From Rhizobium sp. RCAM05350 (GTDB lineage Bacteria > Pseudomonadota > Alphaproteobacteria > Rhizobiales > Rhizobiaceae): 64,000 bases of DNA. Shown in pieces: positions 47,695 to 57,185 of this stretch (positions are counted from its first letter, which is position 1; each line of letters starts with the position of its first letter). The notes beneath the pieces were generated by a model. That model had not been told where the DNA came from. It made no database searches and worked only from the letters and a program-made list of their open reading frames with translations. The translations under genes and the position numbers were made by a program. The stretch lies in contig CP087974.1 of the NCBI GenBank assembly GCA_024426085.1, forward strand, positions 3,444,001 through 3,508,000, read 5' to 3'.

Positions 47695-48170
47695 ATGGCC
47701 CCGGAAACGGTGTGCGACGTTCTCTCCACCCTGCGCGCAGGCGGGGTGGAATGCGATCTTTTGGCGGATGGGCAGAGGAGGTGCTCGGCCTCTGTCCGCC
47801 GCGTCCGCATGCGGATATTGACCTTGTTTATCGCAGCGCAGATTTCAGCGCGATCGATGCTCTCCTGAGGTCAAAAGCCGGCGATCTCGATGAGGTGACC
47901 GGGAAGCGGTTCAGCCATAAGCGGGCGTTTCGCTTCAGGAGCGTGGTCTGCGAAATCCTTCTTGTGCAGGATTGGCAACACGAGCCTTTCACGCTGTTCT
48001 GGGGCGATGTTCCTTTCGGATGGAACAGGCCGTTTCTGCAGCCATCGAAGCGATCTCTGGCTGGCGTGCCGGTTTCGCTTGTCCATGAAGACAACCTTCG
48101 AAAATACCGCGCGGAGTTCAAATCCACCCAGAACCATCGCTGGCGCGATCCGGCGTCACGCATCCTCTAA
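47695..48170 (+). CDS. Nucleotidyltransferase-fold protein, lincosamide/aminoglycoside-modifying type (frameshifted)
   Basis: About 158 aa. MAPETVCDVLSTLRAGGVEC then DLFGGWAEEVLGL and PPRPHADIDLVYRS contain GGW and H-x-DID-like residues of the minimal nucleotidyltransferase fold seen in LinA/ANT enzymes and related hypothetical proteins. One T is lost from a T5 run near 47760 (GATCTTTTTGG expected). No evidence that it gives antibiotic resistance; 45 bp after eda on the same strand. Family assignment is tentative. Confidence 0.6.
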
Positions 48171-48265
48171 TTGAGTCATATTTGATACCCTCTTTCATTT
48201 GTATTCCTCTCGTTGCATTCCTATGTCTCAATCCGACTTCAACCGGCCTCAAGGGAGTGGACCGA

Positions 48266-49030
48266 ATGTTTGACGCGAAGAAATTGCTGGATCAGTTGTT
48301 GGGTTCGCAGATCCCCGGCGCCGGCGGAACGGTGCGCGAGCGCGCCGGTCAGGCGACGCAGCTGGCCAAGGACAACCCGCTCGCCGCCGGCGCTCTCGCT
48401 GCCGTCCTGCTCGGCACCGGTACCGGCCGCCAGGTCGCAGGCTCGGCCCTGAAGCTGGGCGGCCTCGCCGCCATCGCCGGTCTCGGCTATCAGGCCTACA
48501 AGAATTATCAGGCCGGCAAGGAACCTGTCGCGCAGCCGGAAGCGCAGGCCCAGCCTGAGTTGCTGCCGCCACCGGCCGATTCCGGTTTCAGCACGGAACC
48601 CGCCGCCATCCGCAACGATTTTGTCCTCGTTCTGGTGCGTGCGATGATCGCAGCTGCCCGTGCCGACGGCCATATCGATGATGTCGAGCGCGCCCGCATC
48701 ATGGACAAGGTCAAAGTCTCCGGTCTCGATTCAGAAGCCGAACAGTTCCTCCATGAAGAGCTGAGCAAGCCCGTCGATCTCGATGCTATCGTCGCCGCTG
48801 CGGTGACGGAGGAAGAGCGCGTCGAGCTTTACACCGCTTCCCGTCTCGCCATCGATGCCGACAGCCGCGCCGAGCGGGGTTATCTTGATCAGCTGGCCGG
48901 ACGTCTCGGCCTTGCCGATGCGCTGGTCGATCATATCGAAGCGACTGTCTCTTCGGCCAAGACCCCGGTTGTCGAGGCTCAGGCCAACACGCCGCAGGCC
49001 TCGGTGCCGCCGATCAAGTCGCCGTGGTGA
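48266..49030 (+). CDS. DUF533 (YebE-like) TerB-fold membrane-associated protein
   Basis: Intact, about 254 aa. MFDAKKLLDQLLGSQIPGAG is the usual N-terminus; a Gly/Ala-rich segment (AAGALAAVLLGTGTGRQVAG, LKLGGLAAIAGLGYQAYKNY) may cross or touch the membrane, followed by a Pro/Gln linker and a TerB-like helical domain (LVRAMIAAARADGHIDDVER). Start 48266 has gggag at the right spacing; the longer upstream frame lacks similarity. Function unknown; YebE is a stress-induced E. coli relative. Confidence 0.85.
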   Translation: MFDAKKLLDQLLGSQIPGAGGTVRERAGQATQLAKDNPLAAGALAAVLLGTGTGRQVAGSALKLGGLAAIAGLGYQAYKNYQAGKEPVAQPEAQAQPELLPPPADSGFSTEPAAIRNDFVLVLVRAMIAAARADGHIDDVERARIMDKVKVSGLDSEAEQFLHEELSKPVDLDAIVAAAVTEEERVELYTASRLAIDADSRAERGYLDQLAGRLGLADALVDHIEATVSSAKTPVVEAQANTPQASVPPIKSPW

Positions 49031-49164
49031 TCGATCCATCATCACTTTGCATTTGTGCGCATGCCTGAGCTGTCCTATGCCAGCGTCAAAGCCTTTGTCA
49101 TGACCGGTGCGGTGGCCCGTGCCGGTCTCGAGGCTGATGGTGTGGTCCCTCGTGGAGTGTGCAG

Positions 49165-49856
49165 ATGCGTGATTTGACCAATTGGACTGGCTGCCCGGCC
49201 CCAAGGCCGGTGACCCTGGAAGGCCGTTACGTCCGGGTCGTACCCTATGATCGCTCAGCGCATCTGGAAGCGCTTTGGCAGGCTTTTGGCGGGCTGGAGA
49301 TCAATGCACGCCTTCAGTATTTCGCGCAGGACAATTTTCGTCGCATCGAGGACTTCGATGCCTGGCTGACCGGCGTGCAGAGGGGGGCTGGATCACCGAG
49401 GTGTTTTACGACAAGGCCAGCGGCGATGTCGTCGGCATGGCCAATTACATGCGGCCGGATCCGGCCAATGGCGTGGTCGAGGTCGGCGGTGTCGCCCATT
49501 CCTTCTCGATGGCACGTTCGCCGCTCTCGACCGAGGTGCATTATCTGATGGCCAAGCACGCCTTCGAGGATCTTGGCTATCGGCGCTACGAGTGGAAATG
49601 CGACAACCGCAACGAAGCCAGCAAGAAGACGGCAAACCGCCTTGGCTTCAGCTTCGAAGGCGTCTTCCGCCAGCATATGCTGTCCAAACGCGCCAATCGC
49701 GATACGGCATGGTTCTCGATCATCGACGGCGAATGGCCTTTGCTCAACGCCGCTTTCGAAGCCTGGCTGTCGCCGGAGAATTTTGCCGCAGACGGCACAC
49801 AGAAGCGCAAGCTTGAAGATATCCGCGCCGAACTGGCGCAAAAGGAGACCGCATGA
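49165..49856 (+). CDS. GNAT-family N-acetyltransferase (RimJ/RimL type, frameshifted)
   Basis: About 230 aa. VTLEGRYVRVVPYDRSAHLE, VVGMANYMRPDPANGVVEVG, EVHYLMAKHAFEDLGYRRYE and RNEASKKTANRLGFSFEGVF match RimJ/RimL acetyltransferases that use acetyl-CoA. One G is lost from a G run near 49386 (GVQRGGWITEVFYD expected). The stop overlaps the start of the next small membrane gene (ATGA). Substrate unknown. Confidence 0.87.
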
Positions 49857-50068
49857 ACACCCCGGAAAAGAAGGAACGCTCGCCGGCGATTGCCGCTGCA
49901 GTCATCCTGGTTGTCGTCGGGGTGGGTTTCTTCATCCTGCCGAAAATCATGCTCTGGCTCGGCACGTTCTCGCCCTGGCTGGCAGCGGCCTTCGGCACGG
50001 TGTTCGTTCTTGCCTTCTTCCTGATCTTCTGGCTGCGCGCCCGCTACCAGCGTGGCCGCGGGCTCTGA
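49853..50068 (+). CDS. Small two-helix membrane protein
   Basis: Intact 71 aa. Charged N-terminus MNTPEKKERSP, TM1 AIAAAVILVVVGVGFFILPK, TM2 LAAAFGTVFVLAFFLIFWL and a basic end RARYQRGRGL. Translationally coupled to the GNAT gene. Convergent with nicO 4 bp away. No family recognised. Confidence 0.75.
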   Translation: MNTPEKKERSPAIAAAVILVVVGVGFFILPKIMLWLGTFSPWLAAAFGTVFVLAFFLIFWLRARYQRGRGL

Positions 50069-50072
50069 GGCG

Positions 50073-51104
50073 TTAACCCTGCAGCGACGCCCCAAGCAGC
50101 ACGATCCCCAGCACCAGCACCAGCAATGCGCCGGATATTTCGATACCATTGCTGATGCGCATGGCCGATGAGCCGCTGGATGCATAGCGCACGGCCAGAT
50201 CCTTGGCGGTGACAGCCAGCGTCGCCAGTACCGAAACGGTGATGGCCGTACCGATCGACATGGCAAAGACCGAAAGCACGCCACCAAGATATAGCCCGTT
50301 CAGCAGCGCAAAGCTCAGCACGATCAGCGCGCCGGAGCAGGGACGCAACCCCACGGCAATGATCGCCGACCAGGCTTCACGCAGCGCGAACCGGTCGCCC
50401 TTGAGCATCGAAGGATCGGGCGCATGCGCATGGCCGCAGGTGTCACAGACCTCGCCGGGGCCGTGGCTGTGCCCGTGGTCATGGGAGTGCCCGTGATCGT
50501 GGCCATGATGCGAATGGTCTTGGCGATGTCCCTGCGCCAATGCCGGGACGAGGCGGCGTTCGCGCATGCCCCGCAGCTTGCGAAACAGCAGCCAGCCGCC
50601 GAAGGCTGCGATCAGCGCGTAGCTGACCACTTCGAGGAAGTGGGTCGCCTGCGTCATCGAGATCGACGATCCGCGCAGCACCAGATAGGCAGCGCCGACG
50701 AGCAGGATGGCAACGCCTCCCTGCATCATCGACGACAGGAACGACAGGAGCACGCCGCGCTTCAGTTCGGTCTCGTTGGCGATCATGTAGGAGGAAATGA
50801 CCGCCTTGCCGTGGCCGGGGCCGGCGGCGTGGAAGACGCCGTAGGCAAAGGACAGGCCGATCAGCGACCAGAGGTGCCACGGGTCATCCCGCATGGCTTT
50901 GATCGCTTCGGTGAGCGTATGATAGAAGCGCTGCTGCTCCATGTTCACCCAGGCAAAGAAGCCGCCGAAGATGCCTGTCGTATTGAAGGCCGGTTCGGCC
51001 GAGCCAATACCAAGCGGCGACTGGGCGTGCGCCAACGTTGCACCGAGGGCGGTGGCGATCAGCGCCAGACCCAGCAGGCGGGCAGGGCCGCGTGCCATCA
51101 GCAT
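50073..51104 (-). CDS. NicO/RcnA-type nickel-cobalt exporter
   Basis: About 343 aa. N-terminal signal-like helix (LLGLALIATALGATLAHAQS), then six TM helices with the metal motifs GVFHAAGPGHGKAVISSYMI (HxxxGPGHGK) and IAVGLRPCSGALIVLSFALL (RPCxGA). A cytoplasmic loop is very rich in His (HSHHGHDHGHSHDHGHSHG) followed by CDTCGHAHAP, which should bind metal ions. Start ATG 51104 overlaps the DUF1007 stop by 7 bp. In rhizobia this DUF1007-NicO pair is linked to Ni/Co or Zn handling. Confidence 0.88.
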   Translation of the reverse strand: MLMARGPARLLGLALIATALGATLAHAQSPLGIGSAEPAFNTTGIFGGFFAWVNMEQQRFYHTLTEAIKAMRDDPWHLWSLIGLSFAYGVFHAAGPGHGKAVISSYMIANETELKRGVLLSFLSSMMQGGVAILLVGAAYLVLRGSSISMTQATHFLEVVSYALIAAFGGWLLFRKLRGMRERRLVPALAQGHRQDHSHHGHDHGHSHDHGHSHGPGEVCDTCGHAHAPDPSMLKGDRFALREAWSAIIAVGLRPCSGALIVLSFALLNGLYLGGVLSVFAMSIGTAITVSVLATLAVTAKDLAVRYASSGSSAMRISNGIEISGALLVLVLGIVLLGASLQG

Positions 51105-51741
51105 TTGAACTCGATCTCGTGTGGCAAACATCTTCGACATGTCGGTTCCGGTCGGGTCGTTGAAGAAGGCGTCGGTCAGGCTTGCCTGGTTCTGGGAGAG
51201 CACTTCATCCGGGTCCGGGCGGACCACCTTGTGTTCGCAGGCGTTCAACTGGTCGCCGACCGCAACGAGATCGCTGTCCGTCGGAAAATCCATTGCGGTG
51301 TACATGGTCGGGTCATAGACGCCGAACGACATATTGCCCTTGAGCGGGATCGGCTGGGCGGGCTTGACGGCGAACATCAAAAGCAGCTGGCCATCCTTGT
51401 AGTCGGCGGTGATTTCGTTCGGCTTCTCGACCTTGATGGTTTTGCCGTTGTCGGTGATCGTCGTGTAATAATTGTATTCCACGAGCAGATCGAGAACGGT
51501 CTGGCCGACTTCCTGCAACTCGTCGGGGGTCGAGCTGCGCATTGGAATTCTTGTCGAAATCCATCACCACACTGGCGGAAAACAGCTCGTCGAAGCGCCA
51601 GACATTACGCAGCTCAGTGATCTGGTTCGTGCCATCCGCAACAATCTCGAGCCGAGCCTCGGCGAAAATATGCGGATGGGCAAGTGCTGCGCAGGGGGCA
51701 AGAAAGGCCGCTGTCGCCAGGATCAGGGACGGTGATTTCAT
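51098..51741 (-). CDS. DUF1007 periplasmic protein (frameshifted)
   Basis: About 214 aa. Signal peptide MKSPSLILATAAFLAPCAAL, mature start HPHIFAEARLEIVAD (conserved HPHxF), then FDELFSASVVMDFDKNSNAQ-LDPDEL, EYNYYTTITDNGKTI, YDPTMYTAMDFPTDSDL. Extra bases near 51529 (C run before GAC) and near 51128. The second one makes the frame run on into nicO and gives the false impression of a fused DUF1007-NicO protein; correction gives FATRIEFKC and a TGA at 51098. Probably a metal-related partner of the NicO exporter. Confidence 0.85.
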
Positions 51742-51840
51742 GCTGACGTGATTCCCTTGGCTGTTCCGGTGCTATGCCGGCATCCATGCAATGTATGTCA
51801 AATGGGACGGAATTGGGACTTTCGATCCGTTGCAGACCCG

Positions 51841-52739
51841 TCAATTTTCCGTGTTCTTGCGAAACCAGTTATGCAGGAAGTCGACGAGCGTGCGTACTTT
51901 GGTAGGCAGGTAGCGGCGGTGCGGATAGATCGCGTAGATGCCGCGGTCCTTCGGAAGATAGTCTTCCAGAATGGAAACCAGCGTGCCGGCGGCGACCTTC
52001 GGCCGGGCGATGAAATCGGGAACGCTGGCGACGCCGATGCCGGATCGGCCGCACGTACCGCGGCAAGCGGACTGTTGACTTCGATCGGGCCGCCGACTGG
52101 AACACTGAAGCCGGTGCCGTCCGGCTCGGTGAAGCGCCAGTTGCTGTAGGACCGGCCGTTGGTGTCGATGATGCAGGGCTGCCGCGACAGTTCGGAGGGG
52201 TGGTTAATCGGTCCGAATTCTTCAAGGAAGGCCGGTGTTGCGCAGCACAGCGTCTGGAAATCGTCGAGCTTGCGGGCGATCAGCGTCGAATCCTCCAGCT
52301 TGGTGATGCGGATCGCCACGTCGAAGCCTTCCTCGACCAGATCGACGAAACGGTCGTCGGAGATGATCTCCAGCGACAGTTCCGGATGCGCCTTGCCGAA
52401 ATCGATCAGAGATTGGCCGATTTCCGCATCGACGAAGGTGCGCGGCGCAGAAATGCGCAGGCGGCCCTTGAGGTCGGAATTGCTGGCGCGCACGAGATCG
52501 GCGAGGTTGTCGATCTCCTTTAGGATCTCCGATGCGGTGCGGTAGTAGGTATGCCCGGCCTCGGTCAGCGAAAACTGCCGGGTTGTACGGTTGAGCAGAA
52601 GAGCGCCAAGTTCGTCTTCCAGTTCGCGCACATATTTGGACAGGAGCGCCTTCGAGCGCCCGACGCGCCGGGCGGCTGCGGAAAAACCCTCGGCATCGAC
52701 GACGTCGATGAAGGCGCGGATGCGGGTCAGTGTATCCAT
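51841..52739 (-). CDS. LysR-family regulator (frameshifted)
   Basis: About 300 aa. HTH: RIRAFIDVVDAEGFSAAARR, VGRSKALLSKYVRELEDELG, ALLLNRTTRQFSLTEAGHTY. LysR-substrate domain: RTFVDAEIGQSLIDFGKAHP, EEGFDVAIRITKLEDSTLIA. One base is lost near 52045; the corrected end is VASVPDFIARPKVAAGTLVS, RYLPTKVRTLVDFLHNWF with a TGA at 51841. The S-K-A-L-L-S-K helix places it in the CrgA/AaeR-like subgroup. No divergent target is adjacent except the ODC leader region. Confidence 0.88.
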
Positions 52740-53447
52740 CGGGCTGCTTTTCCTGCCTGTTCGGGCTGACGCCCTGTTTCTGATTCGCTATTTTCTTCGC
52801 TGCAACGATAGACCGGAGTTATTCAAAGTCGAAGCACCGCTGCAGACGTTAACGTTTGGCATTTCGCCAGAACCCGATGCGCCTCTCAAAAAGTGACCTT
52901 AAAACAAAGCTTTGGTTTCTACGGCGGGCCACGGTGATTGTTCAGGAATTGTGAACATCTTAACGGTTTCCGTTCCGGATAAAAAATCAACAGCAAATTT
53001 GAAAAAAGTCTTGATTACGACAAGGTTTTTTCTTATTTCCCACTCAGCCCAAAGTCGCACGTGCCCATGGGTGTCCGCCGACCCTCGAATTTGGTGAGGA
53101 AATCGGTAAGGTACCTGGAATTAACCCCTCCAGTCGCTACTCCGGCCAACCGGAAAATGCGAGGACATCTGAAGCAACGACGGTGCGGGCCTTTTGTTCT
53201 CTCCCTGCTTTCCATCAGCGGGGGTTACTGAAGAGGCACACCTTCATTGCCGGAAGTGCGGTAGGGTCATCCTTCCAATCAATGGCAGACAAAGCGGATC
53301 AAAGCTCTTGGCGGGGCGTTGTTCCATCATTCGCGCATCGTGCGCATGTCTGGATCCGGGGTCTCCACCGGCTGGTTCCGGGGCGTGTTCACGTATGTCC
53401 TTTGTCCTCCACGTCTTCGTGGAGCGTACCTGATTGGGGATAGAACC
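52740..53447 (+). promoter_or_regulatory. Long leader region of the ornithine/lysine decarboxylase
   Basis: 708 bp without a supported gene. The last 350 bases are rich in possible stems, including ctccacg/cgtggag (53407-53424, loop tctt) and pairs of ccgggg repeats near 53356-53390. In alphaproteobacteria, decarboxylase genes of this type are preceded by the conserved speF leader RNA motif. I infer a speF-like leader here from position and structure, not from a verified consensus match. The region upstream of 53000 is A/T-rich and probably holds the promoter. Confidence 0.5.
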
Positions 53448-54581
53448 ATGACGACTGCACGTATCATCGACTTCCTGAACACCCGACGTCCCGAAGGCCC
53501 TTGCCTTGTGGTTGACCTCGATGTCGTGCGCGACAATTTCAAGGCTTTTCGTCACGCCCTGCCGGACAGCTCGATCTACTATGCCGTCAAGGCAAACCCG
53601 TCGCCGGAAATCCTGCGCCTGCTCGCTTCCATGGGCTCCAACTTCGATTGCGCCGGTGTGGCTGAAATCGAAATGGCGCTCGACGCCGGTGCGACCGCTT
53701 CGCGCATTTCCTTCGGCAACACGATCAAGAAGGAACGCGACATTGCCAAGGCGCATGCGCTCGGCGTTTCGCTCTTTGCTGTCGATAGCCACGAGGAAGT
53801 CGAAAAGATTTCCCGTGCCGCTCCCGGCGCCCGCGTGTTCTGCCGCGTCCTGACGGACGGCGAAGGCGCCGAATGGCCGCTGTCGCGCAAGTTCGGCTGC
53901 GTGCCGCAGATGGCCGTCGACGTTCTGGTCTACGCCCATCAGCTCGGTCTCGTTTCGCACGGCGTCTCGTTCCATGTCGGTTCGCAGATGACCAAGGTCG
54001 ATGCTTGGGATTCGGCTTTGGCTGATGCCAAACGCGTCTTCGTGCAGCTGGCAAAGCAGGGCATCGAGCTCAAGATGGTCAACATGGGTGGCGGTTTTCC
54101 GACCAAGTACCTGCGCGACGTGCCGTCGGCTGAAGCCTACGGCAAGGCGATCTTCTCGTCGTTGCGCAAGCACTTCGGCAACAACTTGCCGCAAACCATC
54201 ATCGAGCCGGGCCGCGGCATGGTCGGCAATGCCGGCGTGATCAAGGCGGAAGTCGTCCTGATCTCGAAGAAGTCGGACAATGACAACCACCGCTGGGTGT
54301 TCCTCGACATCGGCAAGTTCGGCGGTCTCGCCGAAACCATGGACGAAGCGATCCGTTACCCGATCCGCACCATCCATGACGCCGACGAAATGGAGCCCTG
54401 CGTGCTGGCCGGCCCGACCTGCGATTCGGCTGACGTGCTGTACGAGAAGAACATGTATCCGCTGCCGATCACGCTGACGATCGGTGACGAGGTTCTGATC
54501 GAGGGCACCGGCGCCTACACGACGACCTATTCGGCCGTCGCCTTCAACGGTTTCGACCCGCTGAAGTCTTACGTCATCTGA
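53448..54581 (+). CDS. odc2: Ornithine/lysine decarboxylase (alanine-racemase fold)
   Basis: Intact 377 aa. PLP-dependent fold-III decarboxylase making putrescine (and cadaverine). PLP Lys in SSIYYAVKANPSPEIL, FHVGSQMTKVDAW, MVNMGGGFPTKYL (phosphate loop), EPGRGMVGNAGVI, active Cys in GPTCDSADVLYEK and GAYTTTYSAVAFNGF. Start ATG 53448 has ggggatag upstream; the long in-frame extension to 53319 is leader RNA. Polyamine supply is its likely role, with feedback through the leader. Confidence 0.93.
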   Translation: MTTARIIDFLNTRRPEGPCLVVDLDVVRDNFKAFRHALPDSSIYYAVKANPSPEILRLLASMGSNFDCAGVAEIEMALDAGATASRISFGNTIKKERDIAKAHALGVSLFAVDSHEEVEKISRAAPGARVFCRVLTDGEGAEWPLSRKFGCVPQMAVDVLVYAHQLGLVSHGVSFHVGSQMTKVDAWDSALADAKRVFVQLAKQGIELKMVNMGGGFPTKYLRDVPSAEAYGKAIFSSLRKHFGNNLPQTIIEPGRGMVGNAGVIKAEVVLISKKSDNDNHRWVFLDIGKFGGLAETMDEAIRYPIRTIHDADEMEPCVLAGPTCDSADVLYEKNMYPLPITLTIGDEVLIEGTGAYTTTYSAVAFNGFDPLKSYVI

Positions 54582-54599
54582 TTGGCGTCATCTAAAAGC

Positions 54600-54622
54600 C
54601 TGCTCCGGTCAAGCCGGAGCAG
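54600..54622 (+). terminator. Hairpin after the decarboxylase gene
   Basis: 9-bp stem ctgctccgg (54600-54608) with ccggagcag (54614-54622), loop tcaag. No T run follows, so read-through into the GNAT gene is possible. Confidence 0.6.
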
Positions 54623-54680
54623 CCAATTCACAATTTGTCATAACCGCCGCTTATCACGGTATTGGGTACGGGAGGCCAAG

Positions 54681-55365
54681 ATGGCCGCTGTTCTTGATTC
54701 TGTCCGCGCTTTCTTTGCGCAGAATGCTTTCACTATCGACACGGAAAATCCGGGCGACGTCGTCGCGCGAAAACCTGCTTGATCTGGCCATGGGGCCGAA
54801 CCGCCGCCGCAAGTCGTCCGAGACGCTGCGCCGTGACCGCGTTCCGGCCGAAGGCCTGGCGCTGGTTGCCCGCGATCCGGATGGCCATGTCATCGGCACT
54901 GTCCGCCTGTGGAACGTCGAAGCCGGCGTCAGCCGCGAGGGTGTGCCGGTTGACGCCCTGATGCTCGGCCCGCTGGCGGTCGATGCCGCCCACGAGGGCA
55001 AGGGTATCGGCGGCGCCCTGATGCGGGCGGCCATCGGCGAAGCAAAGAGCCGTGGTCACGGCGCCATCTTGCTGGTTGGCGATGCGCCGTATTATGAGCG
55101 CTTCGGCTTCTTCGCCGCCAAGGCGCAGCACCTCGTCATGCCTGGTCCGTTCGAACGCAGCCGTTTTCTGGCGATCGAGCTGAAGGATGGCTGGCTGGAC
55201 GGTGCTGCCGGCATTCTGATCGCCAGCGGCCGCAAGCTTGCTATGCCGCGCCTGCGGGCGCGGCCTGAAACGACAAACGGCATTGTGCTGGAAAAGCACG
55301 TGCCGTTTTCGGGATATTCGTGTTCGGTCGTTGGGATGCACCGCCTGCTGAGGGCTACCTCATGA
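54681..55365 (+). CDS. GNAT-family N-acetyltransferase downstream of the decarboxylase (frameshifted)
   Basis: About 229 aa. After an N-terminal helix (MAAVLDSVRAFFAQNAF) the GNAT core is RVPAEGLALVARDPDGHVIG, LMLGPLAVDAAHEGKGIGGA-LMRA (acetyl-CoA loop) and GAILLVGDAPYYERFGFFAA. The frame breaks near 54766 in a CGCG tract (DVVARENLLDLAM expected). gggagg precedes ATG 54681. Position suggests a role with polyamines or amino acids, but the substrate is unknown. Confidence 0.87.
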
Positions 55366-55452
55366 GGTAACACGACCGTCAATTTCGCGTGACAGTCGTG
55401 AGACCTTGTTTTCCCTCTGGAATTTGCCTTCTTCCACAGCCAGCATGTCTGA

Positions 55453-56497
55453 ATGCTGATCCGAACCCTGCTTTCGTTCGCTCTCGTTTTCTCCAGCGGT
55501 GCCGTGCTTGCGCAGGGCACCGCTGCCCTGGCTGCTGCATCGGAAGTTTCAGCGGGGCTGAGCGCCATTCTCGATCGCGCCGCGCAACTGCCGTCGCTGA
55601 AGGCAGTGGTCGTTTCGCGTGACGGCGAAATCATTGCCGAACGCGGTTATGACGGGCATACGCCGAGAGAGCCTGCCAACATCAAATCGGCCTCCAAATC
55701 GATCATATCGGCGCTGGTCGGTATCGCTATTGCCAGAGGCGACCTTGAGGGTGTCGATCAGAAGATCGCGCCCATCCTGTCGCGGGATTTGCCGGAAAAT
55801 CCTGATCCGCGTCTTGAACAAGTCACTATCGGAAATCTGCTTTCCATGCAGGCGGGGCTCGGACGGACGTCCGGTCCCAACTATGGCCGCTGGGTCTCGA
55901 GCCGCAATTGGGTGCGCAGCGCTTTTGCTGCCTTTCGCCGCCGATCCCGGCGGTCCCATGCTCTATTCGACGGGCTCCACGCATCTTCTATCTGCCATCC
56001 TGACACGCGCCTCCGGGCAATCGACGCTGGTATTGGCGCGGAACTGGTTCGAACCCCTGAAGGGTTTTGCCATCACTGCCTGGGATCGGGACCCGCAGGG
56101 CGTCTATCTCGGCGGCAACCAGATGGCGATGAGCACGAGATCGCTTCTGGCTTTTGGCGAACTATACCGCAATGGCGGAAAGACGCCGGAAGGCGTCCAG
56201 ATCGTGCCGGCGGACTGGATCGCGCAATCCTGGCAGCATAGGACCAATTCGCGGTTTACCGGCGATAGTTACGGCTATGGCTGGTTCCTACGCACCATGG
56301 CGGGCCGGGACGTTCGCTATGCCTGGGGTTATGGTGGCCAGATGCTCTATATCGTACCGTCCCTCGGCCTCACCGCCGCCATGACCTCCGAGGAAGACGC
56401 GCCGTCCGCCCGCACCGGCTATCGTGACAGCTTGCACGCGCTGATGACGGATATCATCCTCGCAAGTGAAGCCGGGACTGCGGACAGTCCCGGCTGA
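55453..56497 (+). CDS. Exported serine hydrolase, class C beta-lactamase family (frameshifted)
   Basis: About 348 aa. Signal peptide MLIRTLLSFALVFSSGAVLA-QG. SxxK box in NIKSASKSIISALVG (nucleophile Ser), YxN-like block in MLYSTGSTHLLSAILT, and a C-terminal region AWGYGGQMLYIVPSLGLTAA (HxG replaced by YGG). The frame breaks near 55920 at AGCGCTTT, where one CG restored gives VRSALLLPFAADPGG. Such proteins are usually periplasmic esterases or peptidases; not evidence for beta-lactam resistance. Confidence 0.87.
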
Positions 56498-56688
56498 TGG
56501 CGATCGTTTGACAGGAAAGCCGTGCTGGGGTAGACGCGATGCCAACGGGTGAGAGCCCCGGCCGTCCGCAAGCTTTGGCTTTTGGTGAAGTCTCTCGTTC
56601 CTCTTCGGTCGTCCATCATATGGCGTGCGAACGGTGGCAAGGCGGGCTCCCTCCGAAAGACTGCACGCTCCATGTTGGAGACTTGAAG

Positions 56689-57132
56689 ATGCGTGGATCG
56701 ATCCCGCTTCCCTCACTGGATGCCCTGAAAGACCAGGCAAAGCGGCTACGCGCCGGTCTTGCCACCGACGGTCAGGACATCACCCATTCGAAATCGCTGG
56801 AGCTTCTGGCCGCGCAATACGGTTTTCACGACTGGAACACGCTGCATGCCGTGGTCGGCAACCGGCCACCGCTCAATCCGTGGATGCTCGGGTCGCGGGT
56901 CAAAGGCCATTATCTCGGCCAGCCGTTCGAAGCGACAATTCTCGGCGTGCAAGCGGTGACCGCCCAGCCCGGCCGTTACCGGTTGGTCCTGGACTTCGAC
57001 GAACCCGTGGATGTCGTCACCTTCGAAAGCTTCTCGGCCTTCCGCAAGCGTGTTCAATGCACGATCGACGAAACCGGCCGGACGGTCGAGAAAACCTCGA
57101 ACGGCCGGCCGCAGGTGGAGCTCGCTTGGTGA
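56689..57132 (+). CDS. Glyoxalase-superfamily-like protein (Glyoxalase_8 type)
   Basis: Intact, about 147 aa. MRGSIPLPSLDALKDQAKRL, RAGLATDGQDITHSKSLELL and AAQYGFHDWNTLHAVVGN match the small helical N-terminal domain found in rhizobial glyoxalase-superfamily proteins, followed by a beta-rich part (GQPFEATILGVQAVTAQPGR). Here it seems free-standing. ggag lies nine bases before the ATG. Function unknown. Confidence 0.65.
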   Translation: MRGSIPLPSLDALKDQAKRLRAGLATDGQDITHSKSLELLAAQYGFHDWNTLHAVVGNRPPLNPWMLGSRVKGHYLGQPFEATILGVQAVTAQPGRYRLVLDFDEPVDVVTFESFSAFRKRVQCTIDETGRTVEKTSNGRPQVELAW

Positions 57133-57144
57133 ATGGCAACGAAA

Positions 57145-57176
57145 AATCTGTGGCGCGCTAATCTGCGCCACAGATT
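57145..57176 (-). terminator. Intrinsic terminator of the cobW-WD40 operon
   Basis: 12-bp perfect stem aatctgtggcgc (57145-57156) with gcgccacagatt (57165-57176), and on the minus strand a run of T residues after it. It lies 10 bp beyond the WD40 stop and also separates it from the convergent glyoxalase-like gene. Confidence 0.8.
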
Positions 57177-57185
57177 CAATGAGTG

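Noticed and set aside
47695..48170. Antibiotic resistance gene (aminoglycoside/lincosamide nucleotidyltransferase)
   Set aside because: Only the general nucleotidyltransferase pattern is visible; many chromosomal homologues have no resistance function.
49031..49164. Short ORF starting at 49061 (38 codons) before the GNAT gene
   Set aside because: No ribosome site, no hydrophobic or family pattern, and it overlaps the leader of the GNAT gene.
56040..56065. ggttcgaac segment as a tRNA T-arm
   Set aside because: It is in the coding frame of the serine hydrolase and no acceptor or anticodon stems flank it.
55453..56497. Beta-lactamase
   Set aside because: SxxK is present, but the rest fits the broad serine-hydrolase family; no class C specific features were seen.
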